A DNA stretch of 47,587 nucleotides from Flavobacteriales bacterium (GTDB lineage: Bacteria; Bacteroidota; Bacteroidia; Flavobacteriales_F; PHOS-HE28). The stretch is taken from the NCBI GenBank assembly GCA_023382455.1, contig JAHDVX010000026.1, positions 1-47,587 on the forward strand. The letters are read 5' to 3'. The position numbers and the translations under genes were made by a program. The first letter of the stretch is position 1, and each line of letters begins with the position of its first letter. This document shows, in pieces, positions 1 through 9,736 of this stretch. The notes under the pieces were generated by a model, which ran no database searches, had not been told where the DNA came from, and worked only from the letters and a program-made list of their open reading frames with translations.

Positions 1-340
<340 letters not shown>

Positions 341-358
341 GACCTGAACAGGTCTTTT
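341..358 (+). other. Inverted repeat plus T4 in the 23S-5S spacer
   Basis: GACCTG (341-346) is followed after two bases by its reverse complement CAGGTC (349-354) and four T. It lies directly behind the 23S 3' end. The position suggests an RNA-processing or folding element. It looks terminator-like but is short, and it lies inside the rRNA operon, so termination here is doubtful. Confidence 0.4.
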
Positions 359-425
359 CGGTGGATCGTCGATCGTCTGTTTTGGTCCAGTCTAACAGTA
401 TTTCACTAATCGTACCCACGATTTC

Positions 426-536
<111 letters not shown>

Positions 537-539
537 CTG

Positions 540-574
540 AACCCCGCCCCTCAAAAGGCGGGGTTCTTTTTTTT
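540..574 (+). terminator. Rho-independent terminator of the rRNA operon
   Basis: AACCCCGCC (540-548) pairs perfectly with GGCGGGGTT (557-565) around an 8-base loop. After one C comes a run of eight T (567-574). It is placed right behind 5S. Confidence 0.93.
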
Positions 575-636
575 CCGCCATCGCCAGACCGGCCGCCGTT
601 GCCGGGCCACCTGGATGTGCGTTCCTTTGTGCATCC

Positions 637-1980
637 ATGAACCGGTTCCCGGTAGTTGCCTGCATCGTGGTTGCCTCCCTTGGGGCCAAGGGGATCGAGG
701 CTCAGACCCTGAGCGGCCGCTTCGGTGATCCTTCCTCACAGGGGCAGATCCTCCAACTTGCCCAGGCCAGGGGCACCGAGATGTTCCCGGTTGATTCAAT
801 CACCGTGGCGCCCGACGGCAGTTTCCGGTTCCCCCGCACCTTCAACGCCACCGGGTTCTACCAGTTGGCCTTGAACGATTCAGACCAGGTCAAGCTCATT
901 TTGGACAGGCGCGAGCCCGCGGTGGAGCTCCGTTTTGACAGCCTGCCCATGAGGCGGCATGTGCGCGTGGAAGCCTCCAATGAGAACAGGCTTTTGCAGG
1001 ATTTCGACCATGTGGCCACGGAAACGGCCGCGGTACTGGCCGCCGTGAGCATGCAGCGGTCCGCCTTGTCCTACACGGACACTTTCCAGTTGGAGCGCCT
1101 GAAGGAGGTGGAGGAGCGCGCCCTCAAAACCCAGGTGGATTTTCTGGAGCAGGTGCAGGAACGGGAGCCGGACAGCTATTTCGCCAAGGTGCTGCGGGCG
1201 GACAAGGCCGTGCGCAATGCAGAGCGGAAGTCTCCCATGGACGTGGCGACCGCGTTTGACTTCAGCGATCCCGACCTGATGCGATCGGCCGTATATGACC
1301 GGGCGGTGATGGCCTTTTTGCAGAACCTGCGCGCAGTGCATGAGAGCCAGTTCGTCAACGCGGCCGATACACTGATGCTACTGGCCGGAAGGGATCCCTT
1401 GTGCAAGGCTTTCATGCTGGAGCACCTGGTGGATCTTTTCTCCACCTATGGACCTGAGGTCGCCCTGCAGCATGTGATTGATCGGTACGTCGCTGCTGGG
1501 GATGGTGCCGTGGCCCTTTCCCCCACGCTCAAGGAGAAGGTCGCACACCTGTTGCGGATCTCCCTCGGGCGCACGGCCCCTGATGTTGTCTTGAATGACC
1601 ACGGTAGATCGCTCCTCCTGTCGGAGCTGGTCCAGGCAGATCGCTATACCGTGCTCTTCTTCTACTCGAGCACCTGCGAGCATTGCCACGCCCAGATGCC
1701 CCAGCTCAAGGAGGATCGGATGCGCTATGTGGACCGCGGCTTGGACGTGATCGGTATCGCATTGGACACGGACAGTGCCGATTTCCAGCGCAGTATCCGG
1801 GAGAATGCCATTCCTTGGAGGTGCTTCAGTGAGTTCAATGGGTGGGGTTCCACCGTGGCCAAGGCGTTCCTGGTCAAGGCCACGCCCTCGTTTTTCCTGC
1901 TGGACCGGCAAATGAAGATCGTGGCCAAACCCGTGGATGCGGTGGACCTCGCCAACATCCTGGGCCGCCTGTACCAGTGA
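637..1980 (+). CDS. TlpA-like thioredoxin-fold protein (secreted)
   Basis: 447 residues. Residues 1-22 form a signal peptide ending near GIEAQ, so the protein acts outside the cytoplasm. The N-terminal part (about 24-120) resembles the beta-rich DUF4369-type region that often precedes thioredoxin domains in Bacteroidota. The middle is helical. The C-terminal domain from about residue 310 is TlpA/AhpC-type, with an active-site CxxC (C347-E-H-C350) and the cis-proline segment KATPSFF. Likely role: thiol-disulfide exchange in the periplasm; the partner is unknown. It stands alone between the rRNA terminator and convergent dnaK. The ATG at 637 is the only one that gives the signal peptide. Confidence 0.85.
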   Translation: MNRFPVVACIVVASLGAKGIEAQTLSGRFGDPSSQGQILQLAQARGTEMFPVDSITVAPDGSFRFPRTFNATGFYQLALNDSDQVKLILDRREPAVELRFDSLPMRRHVRVEASNENRLLQDFDHVATETAAVLAAVSMQRSALSYTDTFQLERLKEVEERALKTQVDFLEQVQEREPDSYFAKVLRADKAVRNAERKSPMDVATAFDFSDPDLMRSAVYDRAVMAFLQNLRAVHESQFVNAADTLMLLAGRDPLCKAFMLEHLVDLFSTYGPEVALQHVIDRYVAAGDGAVALSPTLKEKVAHLLRISLGRTAPDVVLNDHGRSLLLSELVQADRYTVLFFYSSTCEHCHAQMPQLKEDRMRYVDRGLDVIGIALDTDSADFQRSIRENAIPWRCFSEFNGWGSTVAKAFLVKATPSFFLLDRQMKIVAKPVDAVDLANILGRLYQ

Positions 1981-1998
1981 TTCCTCCAAGAAGGGGGA

Positions 1999-2043
1999 AA
2001 CATCGAGCGCCGCCACCGGGTTCCCGGGGCGGCGCTCGATGTT
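1999..2043. terminator. Hairpin between convergent tlpA-like gene and dnaK
   Basis: A perfect 16-base stem (1999-2014 with 2028-2043). Its loop can pair further as CCGGG-TT-CCCGG. It lies between the stop codons of two convergent genes, so it may end transcription from both sides. There is only a short T run on the dnaK side and none on the other. Confidence 0.65.
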
Positions 2044-2058
2044 GGTGGGGTGATGCAC

Positions 2059-3972
2059 TTACTTCTTCTCGTCCTTCACCTCCTCGAAGTCCACATCCGT
2101 CACTTCCTGGTCGGGGGCATTGCCACCGGTGGATTGGCCGCTGTCGGATGAGCCGTTGGCCTGGGCCTGTTGAGCGGCCTTGTACATATCCTCGCTCGCG
2201 CTGGCGAAGATGCTGTTGAGCTCGCTCATGGCCGTATCGATGGCGGCGATGTCCTGGGCCTCGTGCGCCTTCTTCAGCTTGGCGACAGCCTCCTCGATCG
2301 GGGCTTTCTTGTCAGCCGGCAACTTGTCGCCGAATTCGGCCAGCTGCTTTTCGGTCTGGAAGATCAGGCTGTCCGCCTGGTTGAGCTTGTCGGCCTTTTC
2401 GCGTGCCGCCTTGTCCGCGCTGGCATTGGCCTCGGCCTCCTTCTTCATCTTCTCGATCTCCTCCTTGCTCAGGCCGCTGCTGGCCTCGATGCGGATGCTC
2501 TGCTCCTTGCCGGTGGCCTTGTCCTTGGCGCCCACGTGCAGGATGCCGTTGGCATCGATGTCGAAGGTGACCTCGATCTGCGGGGTGCCCCGGCGCGCCG
2601 GCGGGATACCGTCCAGGTGGAAGCGGCCGATGGTGCGGTTACCGCTGGCCATGGGGCGTTCGCCTTGCAGCACATGGATCTCCACGCTGGGCTGGTTGTC
2701 GCTGGCGGTGCTGAAGGTTTCGCTCTTCTTGGTGGGAATGGTGGTGTTGGCCTCGATCAGCTTGGTCATCACACCGCCCATGGTCTCGATGCCGAGGCTC
2801 AGCGGCGTTACGTCCAGCAGCAGTACGTCCTTCACCTCACCGGTGAGCACCCCGCCTTGGATGGCGGCACCGATGGCCACCACTTCGTCCGGGTTCACGC
2901 CCTTGCTCGGCTCCTTGCCGAAGAACTTCTTTACGGCCTCCTGGATGGCGGGGATGCGGGTGCTGCCACCCACCAGGATCACCTCGTCGATGTCGCTGGC
3001 CTTGTAGCCGGCGTTCTTCAGGGCGCTTTCGCACGGGGCGATGGTGCGCTTCACCAGGTGGTCCACCAGTTGCTCGAACTTGGCGCGGCTGAGGGTGCGC
3101 ACCAGGTGCTTGGGGATGCCGTCCACCGGCATGATGTACGGCAGGTTGATCTCCGTGCTGGTGGTGCTGCTCAGCTCGATCTTGGCCTTCTCGGCCGCGT
3201 CCTTCAGGCGTTGCAGCGCCATGGGGTCCTTGCGCAGGTCGATGTTCTCGTCCTTCTTGAACTCCTCGGCCAGCCAATCGATCAGTACTTGGTCGAAATC
3301 GTCGCCGCCCAAGTGGGTGTCGCCGTCGGTGCTTTTCACCTCGAACACGCCGTCGCCCAGCTCGAGCACGCTCACGTCATGGGTGCCGCCACCGCAGTCG
3401 AACACGACGACCTTCTGGTCCTTGTGCTTTTTGTCGAGGCCGTAGGCCAAGGCCGCGGCGGTGGGTTCGTTGATGATGCGGCGCACCTTCAGGCCGGCGA
3501 TCTCACCGGCTTCCTTGGTGGCCTGGCGTTGCGCGTCGTTGAAGTAGGCGGGCACCGTGATAACGGCCTCGCTCACCGTGGTACCGAGGTAATCCTCGGC
3601 GGTCTTCTTCATCTTCTGCAGGATCATGGCGCTGATCTCCTGCGGCGTGTATTGCCGATCGCCGACCTTCACCCGGGGCATACCGCCGTCGCCACGCACC
3701 ACCTCGAATGGCACGCGGGCGATCTCCTTCGCATCTTCTTCATAGGTGTTGCCCATGAAGCGCTTGATGGAGTAAATGGTGTTGCGTGGATTGGTGATGG
3801 ACTGGCGCTTGGCCGGGTCGCCCACCTTGCGCTCCCCATTTTCCACGAAGGCCACCACGCTGGGGGTGGTGCGCTTCCCCTCGCTGTTCGTGATCACCAC
3901 CGGCTCGCTGCCTTCCATAACGGCGACGCAGCTGTTGGTGGTGCCCAGGTCAATCCCGATGATCTTGCTCAT
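2059..3972 (-). CDS. dnaK: Chaperone DnaK (Hsp70)
   Basis: 637 residues, the normal length. The ATP-driven cytosolic chaperone works with DnaJ and GrpE; neither is in the window. The ATPase domain opens with [15 protein letters not shown] (phosphate-1 motif). The adenosine motif is [11 protein letters not shown], the interdomain linker [13 protein letters not shown] is present, and the tail is acidic (EEVKDEKK). The phosphate-2 loop reads CGGGTHD rather than the commoner LGGGTFD; I believe H at this place is common in Bacteroidota, but the C is less usual. I chose the ATG at 3972 because the Hsp70 fold starts there; an in-frame ATG at 4107 would only add unrelated sequence. No CIRCE-type operator is visible upstream. 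Confidence 0.98.
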   Translation of the reverse strand: MSKIIGIDLGTTNSCVAVMEGSEPVVITNSEGKRTTPSVVAFVENGERKVGDPAKRQSITNPRNTIYSIKRFMGNTYEEDAKEIARVPFEVVRGDGGMPRVKVGDRQYTPQEISAMILQKMKKTAEDYLGTTVSEAVITVPAYFNDAQRQATKEAGEIAGLKVRRIINEPTAAALAYGLDKKHKDQKVVVFDCGGGTHDVSVLELGDGVFEVKSTDGDTHLGGDDFDQVLIDWLAEEFKKDENIDLRKDPMALQRLKDAAEKAKIELSSTTSTEINLPYIMPVDGIPKHLVRTLSRAKFEQLVDHLVKRTIAPCESALKNAGYKASDIDEVILVGGSTRIPAIQEAVKKFFGKEPSKGVNPDEVVAIGAAIQGGVLTGEVKDVLLLDVTPLSLGIETMGGVMTKLIEANTTIPTKKSETFSTASDNQPSVEIHVLQGERPMASGNRTIGRFHLDGIPPARRGTPQIEVTFDIDANGILHVGAKDKATGKEQSIRIEASSGLSKEEIEKMKKEAEANASADKAAREKADKLNQADSLIFQTEKQLAEFGDKLPADKKAPIEEAVAKLKKAHEAQDIAAIDTAMSELNSIFASASEDMYKAAQQAQANGSSDSGQSTGGNAPDQEVTDVDFEEVKDEKK

Positions 3973-4128
3973 TGTTCGTTCGTTGGTTGGCCGCTGATGA
4001 GGCGTGCCCATGAATTTCGATATGCACGCGCCCTGTCCAACCACTATGCCATAGCCATCCCCACTACCCGGTTTGGCAGCGTCCGGCGCATTTGTGGCGC
4101 GAACCACTCTGACAAAAGGACAGGCGGT

Positions 4129-5142
4129 CTAGTTGCAGTCGAAGTCGCTGCCGGGAATGCAGAAGTTCAGTGAGGCCGTGTATTGGCCTTGCACCAGCTC
4201 CGGGATGGTGTAGAGGTCCAGCGTGGGCTTTACCACCACCATGAACCTTCGGGAACTGAGAAGCCCCAAGCCATTGGTGATGTTGGTATATGTAGGGCGC
4301 TCTTCCACCAATCCGGAGATCGGGCTTGACAACCGGAGGTAGTTGTACAGGTCTTGCCCGGCCACCGCCCAGAGGATGTCCACCCCGCGGAAGATGCGCC
4401 GGGTGGCGTTGGGGTTATCGCCCGCCCGCAAGCCAACGGTCTGGAAGAAGGCTTCTCCCTCCATGGTGACGTTCATCGATTCACCCCCCCCGGTCCCGGT
4501 TGACAGCACGGTGCCAATGAACTGAGTAAAACTGCGCGGGATGGTGTCACCGCCCACGACGTCGTCCCAGCGGAACCGGTACGAAATGTCATAGCGCTTA
4601 CCGTTCACGGCGCTTTGCCAGCGGATCACCTTGGCCGTGTAATCCCCGATGGATTGGGTCAGGCGCAAAGGCGGGTTCAGGATGGTGGGGTGCGCGGCGA
4701 TCCAGCCCACGGGGGAGGCCACGGCGCTCACCGCATTGCCCTTGGCGGTGGCCACCAGGCGGTAGGTCGCACTGGAATCGAGGGTCGCGTTGAAGTAGTA
4801 AAGCTTGTGCAGCGGGCCGGCGAAGATGCCCGGGTCATGTGGCAGCAGCGTATCCTGCAACGTGTAGGTGTTCATCACCACACCGTTCTTCACCTCCTGC
4901 ACCTCGGCTTGCAACTGCCCTTCCTGGTATTCGCTCGAATCCGGTACCTGGGCGTAGACCAAGGCATTGTCCGGCCCCAGGAATGCCTTGTTGATCCGCA
5001 GGTATTGCGTGGTGCTATCCTTGTCCAACAGCCCGTAAACGATGGTGTTTTCCTGGTAGGGCGCGGTCACATCCAGGTCTGTGTTGCAGGCGGGAAGAAG
5101 CGCGGCGGCCAGGCCGGCCAGAAGAAACTTGCGTGCGGACAT
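4129..5142 (-). CDS. Lipoprotein of unknown function
   Basis: 337 residues from the chosen start. The N-terminus is a lipoprotein signal (MSARKFLLAGLAAALLPAC, lipobox LPAC, Cys19), so the protein is likely anchored in a membrane. The rest is rich in beta strands and Ser/Thr, with a repeated hydrophobic-polar pattern. It reminds me of Bacteroidota DUF4249-type lipoproteins, but I cannot confirm that family. Start choice: a -7-type octamer at 5166-5173 would put the transcription start near 5160. The ATG at 5157 would then be almost leaderless, while the ATG at 5142 has a short leader. It lies upstream of dnaK on the same strand with 156 bases between, so co-transcription is possible but unproven. 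Confidence 0.7.
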   Translation of the reverse strand: MSARKFLLAGLAAALLPACNTDLDVTAPYQENTIVYGLLDKDSTTQYLRINKAFLGPDNALVYAQVPDSSEYQEGQLQAEVQEVKNGVVMNTYTLQDTLLPHDPGIFAGPLHKLYYFNATLDSSATYRLVATAKGNAVSAVASPVGWIAAHPTILNPPLRLTQSIGDYTAKVIRWQSAVNGKRYDISYRFRWDDVVGGDTIPRSFTQFIGTVLSTGTGGGESMNVTMEGEAFFQTVGLRAGDNPNATRRIFRGVDILWAVAGQDLYNYLRLSSPISGLVEERPTYTNITNGLGLLSSRRFMVVVKPTLDLYTIPELVQGQYTASLNFCIPGSDFDCN

Positions 5143-5165
5143 CGAACGGGTAGGCATAAGGAGGG

Positions 5166-5173
5166 CGAAGATA
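5166..5173 (-). promoter_or_regulatory. Bacteroidota -7-type promoter element (TATCTTCG)
   Basis: Read on the minus strand it is TATCTTCG, one base from TAnnTTTG, 24 bases before the ATG at 5142. It helps decide the start of the lipoprotein gene. No clear -33 TTTG is visible. Confidence 0.5.
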
Positions 5174-5369
5174 GCGACCGGGGGGCTGGGCATGCCACGT
5201 CCGTTTCCGGCAACGTGCGGACCGGCACGGGGAAAGGTGCAACGGGGACAAGCTGCGTGCCTTGGCCGGATCGTTCACCAGTGCCTTGGGTCGGCCAGGT
5301 AGGGGGTGGACGGTGGTGGATCCATCTTGCACCGGGCAAGAATCCGGCTCGCCAAGGCCTTGGTGCGCA

Positions 5370-5377
5370 TAGCTTTG
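5370..5377 (+). promoter_or_regulatory. Bacteroidota -7-type promoter element (TAGCTTTG)
   Basis: TAGCTTTG matches TAnnTTTG exactly and lies 19 bases before the panB ATG. A -33 TTTG at the usual spacing is not seen. Confidence 0.55.
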
Positions 5378-5396
5378 CCTTTCCAACCCCACGCAG

Positions 5397-6215
5397 ATGA
5401 GCAGCGCGATAAAGGACATCAAGCGGGTGACCACGCACACCCTGCAGGAGATGAAGCAGAAAGGCGTGCCCATCGCCATGATCACGGCGTATGATTACTC
5501 CATGGCCCGCCTCCTGGACGGCGCCGGGGTGGACGTGATCCTGGTGGGCGATAGCGCGAGCAACGTGATGGCCGGCCATGAAACCACCCTGCCGATCACC
5601 CTGGACCAGATGATCTACCATGCGGGCAGCGTGGTGCGTGGCTGTAGCCGGGCCTTGGTGGTGGTGGACATGCCCTTCGGTACCTACCAGGGCAATTCCA
5701 AGGGCGCGCTCAACTCGGCCATTCGCATCATGAAGGAGAGCGGTGGCCACGCGGTGAAGCTCGAGGGGGGCTCCGAAGTGCTGGACAGCGTGGGGCGCAT
5801 CCTCACCGCTGGCATCCCCGTGATGGGACACTTGGGCCTGACGCCTCAGAGCATATACAAGTTCGGCACCTATGTGGTGCGGGCCAAGGAGGAGGCCGAG
5901 GCCGAACGGCTGCGGCGCGATGCCAAACTGCTGGAGGAGGCCGGCTGCTTCGCCCTGGTGCTGGAGAAGATCCCTGCCAAGCTGGCCGAGGAGGTGGCCA
6001 AGAGCGTCTCCATCCCGGTGATCGGTATCGGTGCCGGCGGCGGCGTGGACGGCCAAGTGCTGGTGATGCATGACATGCTGGGGATCAACAAGGAGTTCAA
6101 TCCCCGCTTCCTGCGCCGCTATGCCGACCTCTACACAGTGATCACCGGGGCCGTTGAGCAATACGTAAAGGACGTGCGCTCCTCGGATTTCCCCAACAAG
6201 GATGAGCAGTATTGA
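5397..6215 (+). CDS. panB: 3-methyl-2-oxobutanoate hydroxymethyltransferase PanB
   Basis: 272 residues, full length. It transfers a hydroxymethyl group from 5,10-methylene-THF to alpha-ketoisovalerate to give ketopantoate, the first committed step of pantothenate/CoA synthesis in the cytoplasm. Family signatures are plain: [36 protein letters not shown] (metal- and substrate-binding Asp), the VKLEGG loop carrying a metal-ligand Glu, GHLGLTPQS, and [18 protein letters not shown] near the C-terminus. The start is set by alignment and by the promoter octamer. Its last 14 bases overlap the start of the pseudouridine synthase gene, so the two are probably co-transcribed and translationally coupled. 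The other pan genes are not here. Confidence 0.97.
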   Translation: MSSAIKDIKRVTTHTLQEMKQKGVPIAMITAYDYSMARLLDGAGVDVILVGDSASNVMAGHETTLPITLDQMIYHAGSVVRGCSRALVVVDMPFGTYQGNSKGALNSAIRIMKESGGHAVKLEGGSEVLDSVGRILTAGIPVMGHLGLTPQSIYKFGTYVVRAKEEAEAERLRRDAKLLEEAGCFALVLEKIPAKLAEEVAKSVSIPVIGIGAGGGVDGQVLVMHDMLGINKEFNPRFLRRYADLYTVITGAVEQYVKDVRSSDFPNKDEQY

Positions 6216-6876
6216 GCACGGGTTGCCGCCTGTGATCTTCCGGGACGCCCACCTCCTCGCCCTGGACAAGCCCCCGGGGATGCCGGTGCAGCCGGACCGG
6301 ACGGGCGACCGGAGCTTGTTGGAACTGGTGCACGCCGCATTCCCGGCCGTGGAGGTCGGCTCGCCGCACCGGCTGGACCGACCGGTGAGCGGGGTCACGC
6401 TATTCACCCTGGATGCCGGCACCTTGCGGCACATGGATGCCTGCTTCCGGGAGCGCACCGTGGTCAAGAACTATCTGGCGATCGTGGAAGGCCGCACCTC
6501 CGGTGAAGGAGAGCTGCGCCACGCCTTGGGCCATGCCGGTGGTACACGGAAGGCGCGGGTGGGCGAGGGCACGCCCAATGCGGCGCTGAGCTATCGCACC
6601 ATGGCCGCTGGGGACCGCTATTCGCTCCTGGAGGTGACCCCGCAGGGAGGTGCATTCCACCAGATCCGGGCGCAACTGGCGGCCTGGGGGCATGCCATCA
6701 AGGGCGATGTGAAGTACGGTGCACGGCGCAAGGAGCCGGACCGGAGCATCGCCCTGCATGCGTGGCGGATGCGCTTTCCCCATCCGGCCACGGGGGCCGT
6801 GCTGGAGATCGAGGCCAAGGTGCCTGAGCGCTCCATTTGGCCGGTGCTGTGGGCCATGCGGTCAGTTACAGGGTGA
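6202..6876 (+). CDS. RluA-family pseudouridine synthase
   Basis: 224 residues, at the short end for the family, with no N-terminal S4 domain. The catalytic block HRLDRPVSG carries the nucleophile Asp59; most RluA members read HRLDxxTSG. The downstream blocks [10 protein letters not shown], the NAALSYR region and [20 protein letters not shown] are the RluA-type RNA-binding and active-site motifs. It isomerises a uridine in rRNA or tRNA; the target site cannot be told from sequence. It begins inside the end of panB (14-base overlap). The next 250 bases hold no gene. Confidence 0.92.
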   Translation: MSSIEHGLPPVIFRDAHLLALDKPPGMPVQPDRTGDRSLLELVHAAFPAVEVGSPHRLDRPVSGVTLFTLDAGTLRHMDACFRERTVVKNYLAIVEGRTSGEGELRHALGHAGGTRKARVGEGTPNAALSYRTMAAGDRYSLLEVTPQGGAFHQIRAQLAAWGHAIKGDVKYGARRKEPDRSIALHAWRMRFPHPATGAVLEIEAKVPERSIWPVLWAMRSVTG

Positions 6877-7126
6877 TTCGAGGAACCTCGAACGGATGGC
6901 GGGGGCCGCTTTCATTCGTCCGGACGAGGCGATCCGAAGAGGGGATACTGGAACGAAGAACCCTACCGGGGAGCAACGATGCCTGGGCGAATGAGAGCAA
7001 GCGACGGCCGCTTTGCGCTTTTGCCAAGAACACCGCGTGCCGTCGCTGACTTCGCCTTTGCGTAGCCGCTTCGGCGGAGCAAGGAGCTATGGCGCAAGAG
7101 ACCGGAGTGAGGTTCTTCGAGGCGCC
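6877..7126. other. Intergenic region, possible decayed repeat
   Basis: 250 bases between convergent rluA-like and priA. No credible coding sequence. The stretch 7050-7110 contains small inverted pairs (for example CCGCTTCGGCGG) and looks like dispersed non-coding repeat DNA, but I see no second copy in the window. No T-rich terminator is evident. Confidence 0.4.
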
Positions 7127-9580
7127 CTACATGGGGTCCACATCCACCTGCACCTGCACGGCGCGGTGCTCGTCCTGCACGAAAATGCGGTCGATGGCCT
7201 GCTGCAGGAAGTCTTTTTCAGCGTGGTACTGGCCGCGGCGAAGCTTCAACAACAACGTTCGCAAGTGCTTGTCGCGCACTCGGGCCACCGGCGGTGGCTC
7301 CGGGCCCAGCACGCGTTCGCCGAGGCGATCGCGCATCAGTGCGGCCAATGCCTGGCCGGCCGCCTCCACGCGGGCTTCGTCCCGGTGCTTCAGCAACAGG
7401 CGCACCATCCGGCTGAAGGGTGGATAGCCGTGGGCCTGCCGCAGGGGCAGCTCCCGGGCATACATGCCTTCCACGTCGTGTGCGGCCACCAGGTCGATCA
7501 CCGGGTGGTGTATCTCCTTGGCCTGGATGTAGACCGTGCCCGGGTCGCGCTTGCGGCCACTGCGCCCCGCCACTTGCGCCATGAGCTGGAAGGCGCGCTC
7601 ATGGGAGCGGAAGTCGGGGAAGCGCAGCAAGTTGTCCGCATTGAGGATGCCCACCACGGTGACCTGCTGGAAGTCGAGGCCCTTGGTGACCATCTGGGTG
7701 CCCACCAAGATGTCGATGCTGCCTTCGCCGAAGCGCTCCAGCAGGCGCTCCAGGCCATGCTTGCCCCGGGTGGTGTCCTGGTCCATGCGGGCCACGCGCG
7801 CTTCCGGCAGCAGCAGGGCCAATTCCTCCTCCACCTTCTCGGTGCCCAGCCCTACCATGCGCAGCCGGTTGCTGCCGCAGGAGGCACAGCTTACGGGCGG
7901 TGGGTAGCTGCGGCCGCAGTAATGGCAGCGCAGCGTGTGGTCGCGCTTGTGGTAGGTGAGGCTTACATCACAATGCTCACACTCGGGCACCCAACCGCAG
8001 GTATCGCACTGCCAGGCGGGCACGTAGCCACGCCGGTTCTGGAAAATGATGACCTGCTCCTTGCGGGCCAGCGCGCCGGTGATGGCCTGGATCAGGGGCT
8101 CGGAGAAATGGCCGCGCATGAGCTTGCGCCGTTGCATGTCCCGCAAGTCCACTTTCGCTATGGCGGGCAGGGCCGCTTCGCCGTACCGGACGTTCAAGGC
8201 CACGAAACCGTACTTGCCTTGCCGGGCGTTGTACAGACTCTCCATGCTGGGCGTGGCGGAGCCCAGGAGCACCTTGGCCCCATGGAGGCCGCCCAGCACC
8301 AAGGCCATGTCCCGGGCGTGGTAGCGCGGGGCCGGGTCGTGCTGCTTGTAGCTCGGGTCGTGTTCCTCGTCCACGATCACCAGGCCCAAGCGGCGGAAGG
8401 GGAGGAAGAGCGCCGAGCGGGCACCCACCACCACCGGGCATGCATCGGGATCCTGGAGCATGCGCATCCACAGGTCGGTGCGCTCGCGCTGGGACAAGCG
8501 GGAGTGGAACACGCCCACCCGGTCGCCGAACCGGGCACGAAGCCGGGCGATGATCTGCGTGGTGAGCGCGATCTCCGGAAGCAGGTAGAGCACATGTTCC
8601 CCCTTTGAGAGCCGCTCGGCGATCAGCTCCATGTAGAGCTCGGTCTTGCCCGAGGCTGTTACCCCGTGCAGCAGTACCGTCTGTCTCTCCCTGAAGGTCG
8701 ACCGTACCTCAGCGAGGGCCTTGGCCTGGGCTTCGGACAGGGCCGGGGCCGCCTTGTTCACCGCCTCGGTGGACGGGACTCCGGCCGGGCGCTCCACCAC
8801 CTCGAACAGGCCCTTTGCGCACAGCCGGTTCAAGGTGGCCGCATCGCTGCCGCTGCGTTGCAGCAGCTCCTGCCGGCGCACCTCGCGCGGGGCATCGCCA
8901 AAGCAACGGCTGAGGTCGACATAGCGCATCAGCAGATGCAATTGCTTGGGTGCCTTTTCCAGTTCATCGAACCAGCGGTGAAGCGCCTCCTCGCCCGTGG
9001 CGGCCTGGCCCAGGTGCACAAATTGCTCCATGCGCGGCTTCCAGGTGTCCTTCATCTCCTCAGCCAGCCGCAATGCGCCGCTGTTCAACAGGCGCTTGAC
9101 CGCGGGCATCGGGTCCTTCACACCCAGGAGCTTGCCGGCCTCCTCCAGGCTCATCTCGTGGCGCTCCTCCAAGGCGGACAGCAGGAGGTCCGCCCGGGCG
9201 TTGCCGGTCCAGTTTTCGGGGGTGGCTGCCGCCACCAAGCGGGTGGTGCTGCTGAGCACAAGGGCACCGGGCAGGGCGGCCACCATCACTTCCCCCGGTG
9301 TGCACATGTAGTGCCCGCTGATGGCCTGCCAAAGCGCGAGTTGTTCGGGCAGCGCCACGGGAGAATCGTCCAGCACGGCACTGATGGCCCTCACGGCATG
9401 GCCTTCCGGCGCCTGCCCGTGCGTGCGCACCACCATGCCACTGTACGATTTGCGGCCCTTGCCGAAGGCGGCCACCACGCGGATGCCCGGGGCTACCTTC
9501 CCTTGAAGGTCTTCGGGCACCTCGTAGGTGTAAATGCCGGGGACGGCCAGGGGCAGGAGGATATCGGCGAAGAACGGCAC
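7127..9580 (-). CDS. priA: Primosomal replication restart helicase PriA
   Basis: 817 residues from a GTG at 9580. PriA reloads the replisome at stalled forks. Order: N-terminal 3'-DNA-end binding domain starting VPFFADILLPLAVPG, winged helix, helicase core with Walker A GVTASGKTELY (about residue 308) and DEEH Walker B (about 405), then a zinc-binding block of eight cysteines (CDTCGWVPECEHC, then CHYC and CASC, about 525-572) inside the second helicase lobe, and a C-terminal domain. The reading frame is open for another 975 bases upstream, but family alignment puts the start at residue VPFFAD. A TAAACTTG octamer 18 bases upstream supports the GTG start. Confidence 0.95.
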   Translation of the reverse strand: MPFFADILLPLAVPGIYTYEVPEDLQGKVAPGIRVVAAFGKGRKSYSGMVVRTHGQAPEGHAVRAISAVLDDSPVALPEQLALWQAISGHYMCTPGEVMVAALPGALVLSSTTRLVAAATPENWTGNARADLLLSALEERHEMSLEEAGKLLGVKDPMPAVKRLLNSGALRLAEEMKDTWKPRMEQFVHLGQAATGEEALHRWFDELEKAPKQLHLLMRYVDLSRCFGDAPREVRRQELLQRSGSDAATLNRLCAKGLFEVVERPAGVPSTEAVNKAAPALSEAQAKALAEVRSTFRERQTVLLHGVTASGKTELYMELIAERLSKGEHVLYLLPEIALTTQIIARLRARFGDRVGVFHSRLSQRERTDLWMRMLQDPDACPVVVGARSALFLPFRRLGLVIVDEEHDPSYKQHDPAPRYHARDMALVLGGLHGAKVLLGSATPSMESLYNARQGKYGFVALNVRYGEAALPAIAKVDLRDMQRRKLMRGHFSEPLIQAITGALARKEQVIIFQNRRGYVPAWQCDTCGWVPECEHCDVSLTYHKRDHTLRCHYCGRSYPPPVSCASCGSNRLRMVGLGTEKVEEELALLLPEARVARMDQDTTRGKHGLERLLERFGEGSIDILVGTQMVTKGLDFQQVTVVGILNADNLLRFPDFRSHERAFQLMAQVAGRSGRKRDPGTVYIQAKEIHHPVIDLVAAHDVEGMYARELPLRQAHGYPPFSRMVRLLLKHRDEARVEAAGQALAALMRDRLGERVLGPEPPPVARVRDKHLRTLLLKLRRGQYHAEKDFLQQAIDRIFVQDEHRAVQVQVDVDPM

Positions 9581-9598
9581 CAGCGGGGAATGGAACCG

Positions 9599-9606
9599 CA
9601 AGTTTA
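9599..9606 (-). promoter_or_regulatory. -7-type promoter element for priA (TAAACTTG)
   Basis: TAAACTTG on the minus strand is one mismatch from TAnnTTTG and 18 bases before the GTG of priA. The same octamer precedes yajQ at nearly the same distance. Confidence 0.45.
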
Positions 9607-9691
9607 CCCCACCGGACCGGGGATCGCCGTTAGGCTGCTGCGGCTGTTGAAAACTGTAGGCCCCTTGAAAACGTAGGCATGCCCGGCGGGC

Positions 9692-9699
9692 TAATTTCG
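9692..9699 (+). promoter_or_regulatory. -7-type promoter element (TAATTTCG)
   Basis: TAATTTCG, one mismatch from TAnnTTTG, 37 bases before the lipoprotein ATG. A TTG at 9665-9667 is 24 bases upstream, slightly longer than the usual -33/-7 spacing. Confidence 0.45.
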
Positions 9700-9736
9700 T
9701 CCCCCGTGAACTTTTCCACGAACTGAGTTCTCCACG

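Noticed and set aside
2170-4173. A 667-codon open frame opposite dnaK
   Set aside because: It mirrors the codon bias of dnaK on the other strand. Such long antisense frames are common in G+C-rich genes; the translation is low-complexity (Leu/Gly/Asp/His-rich) with no family match.
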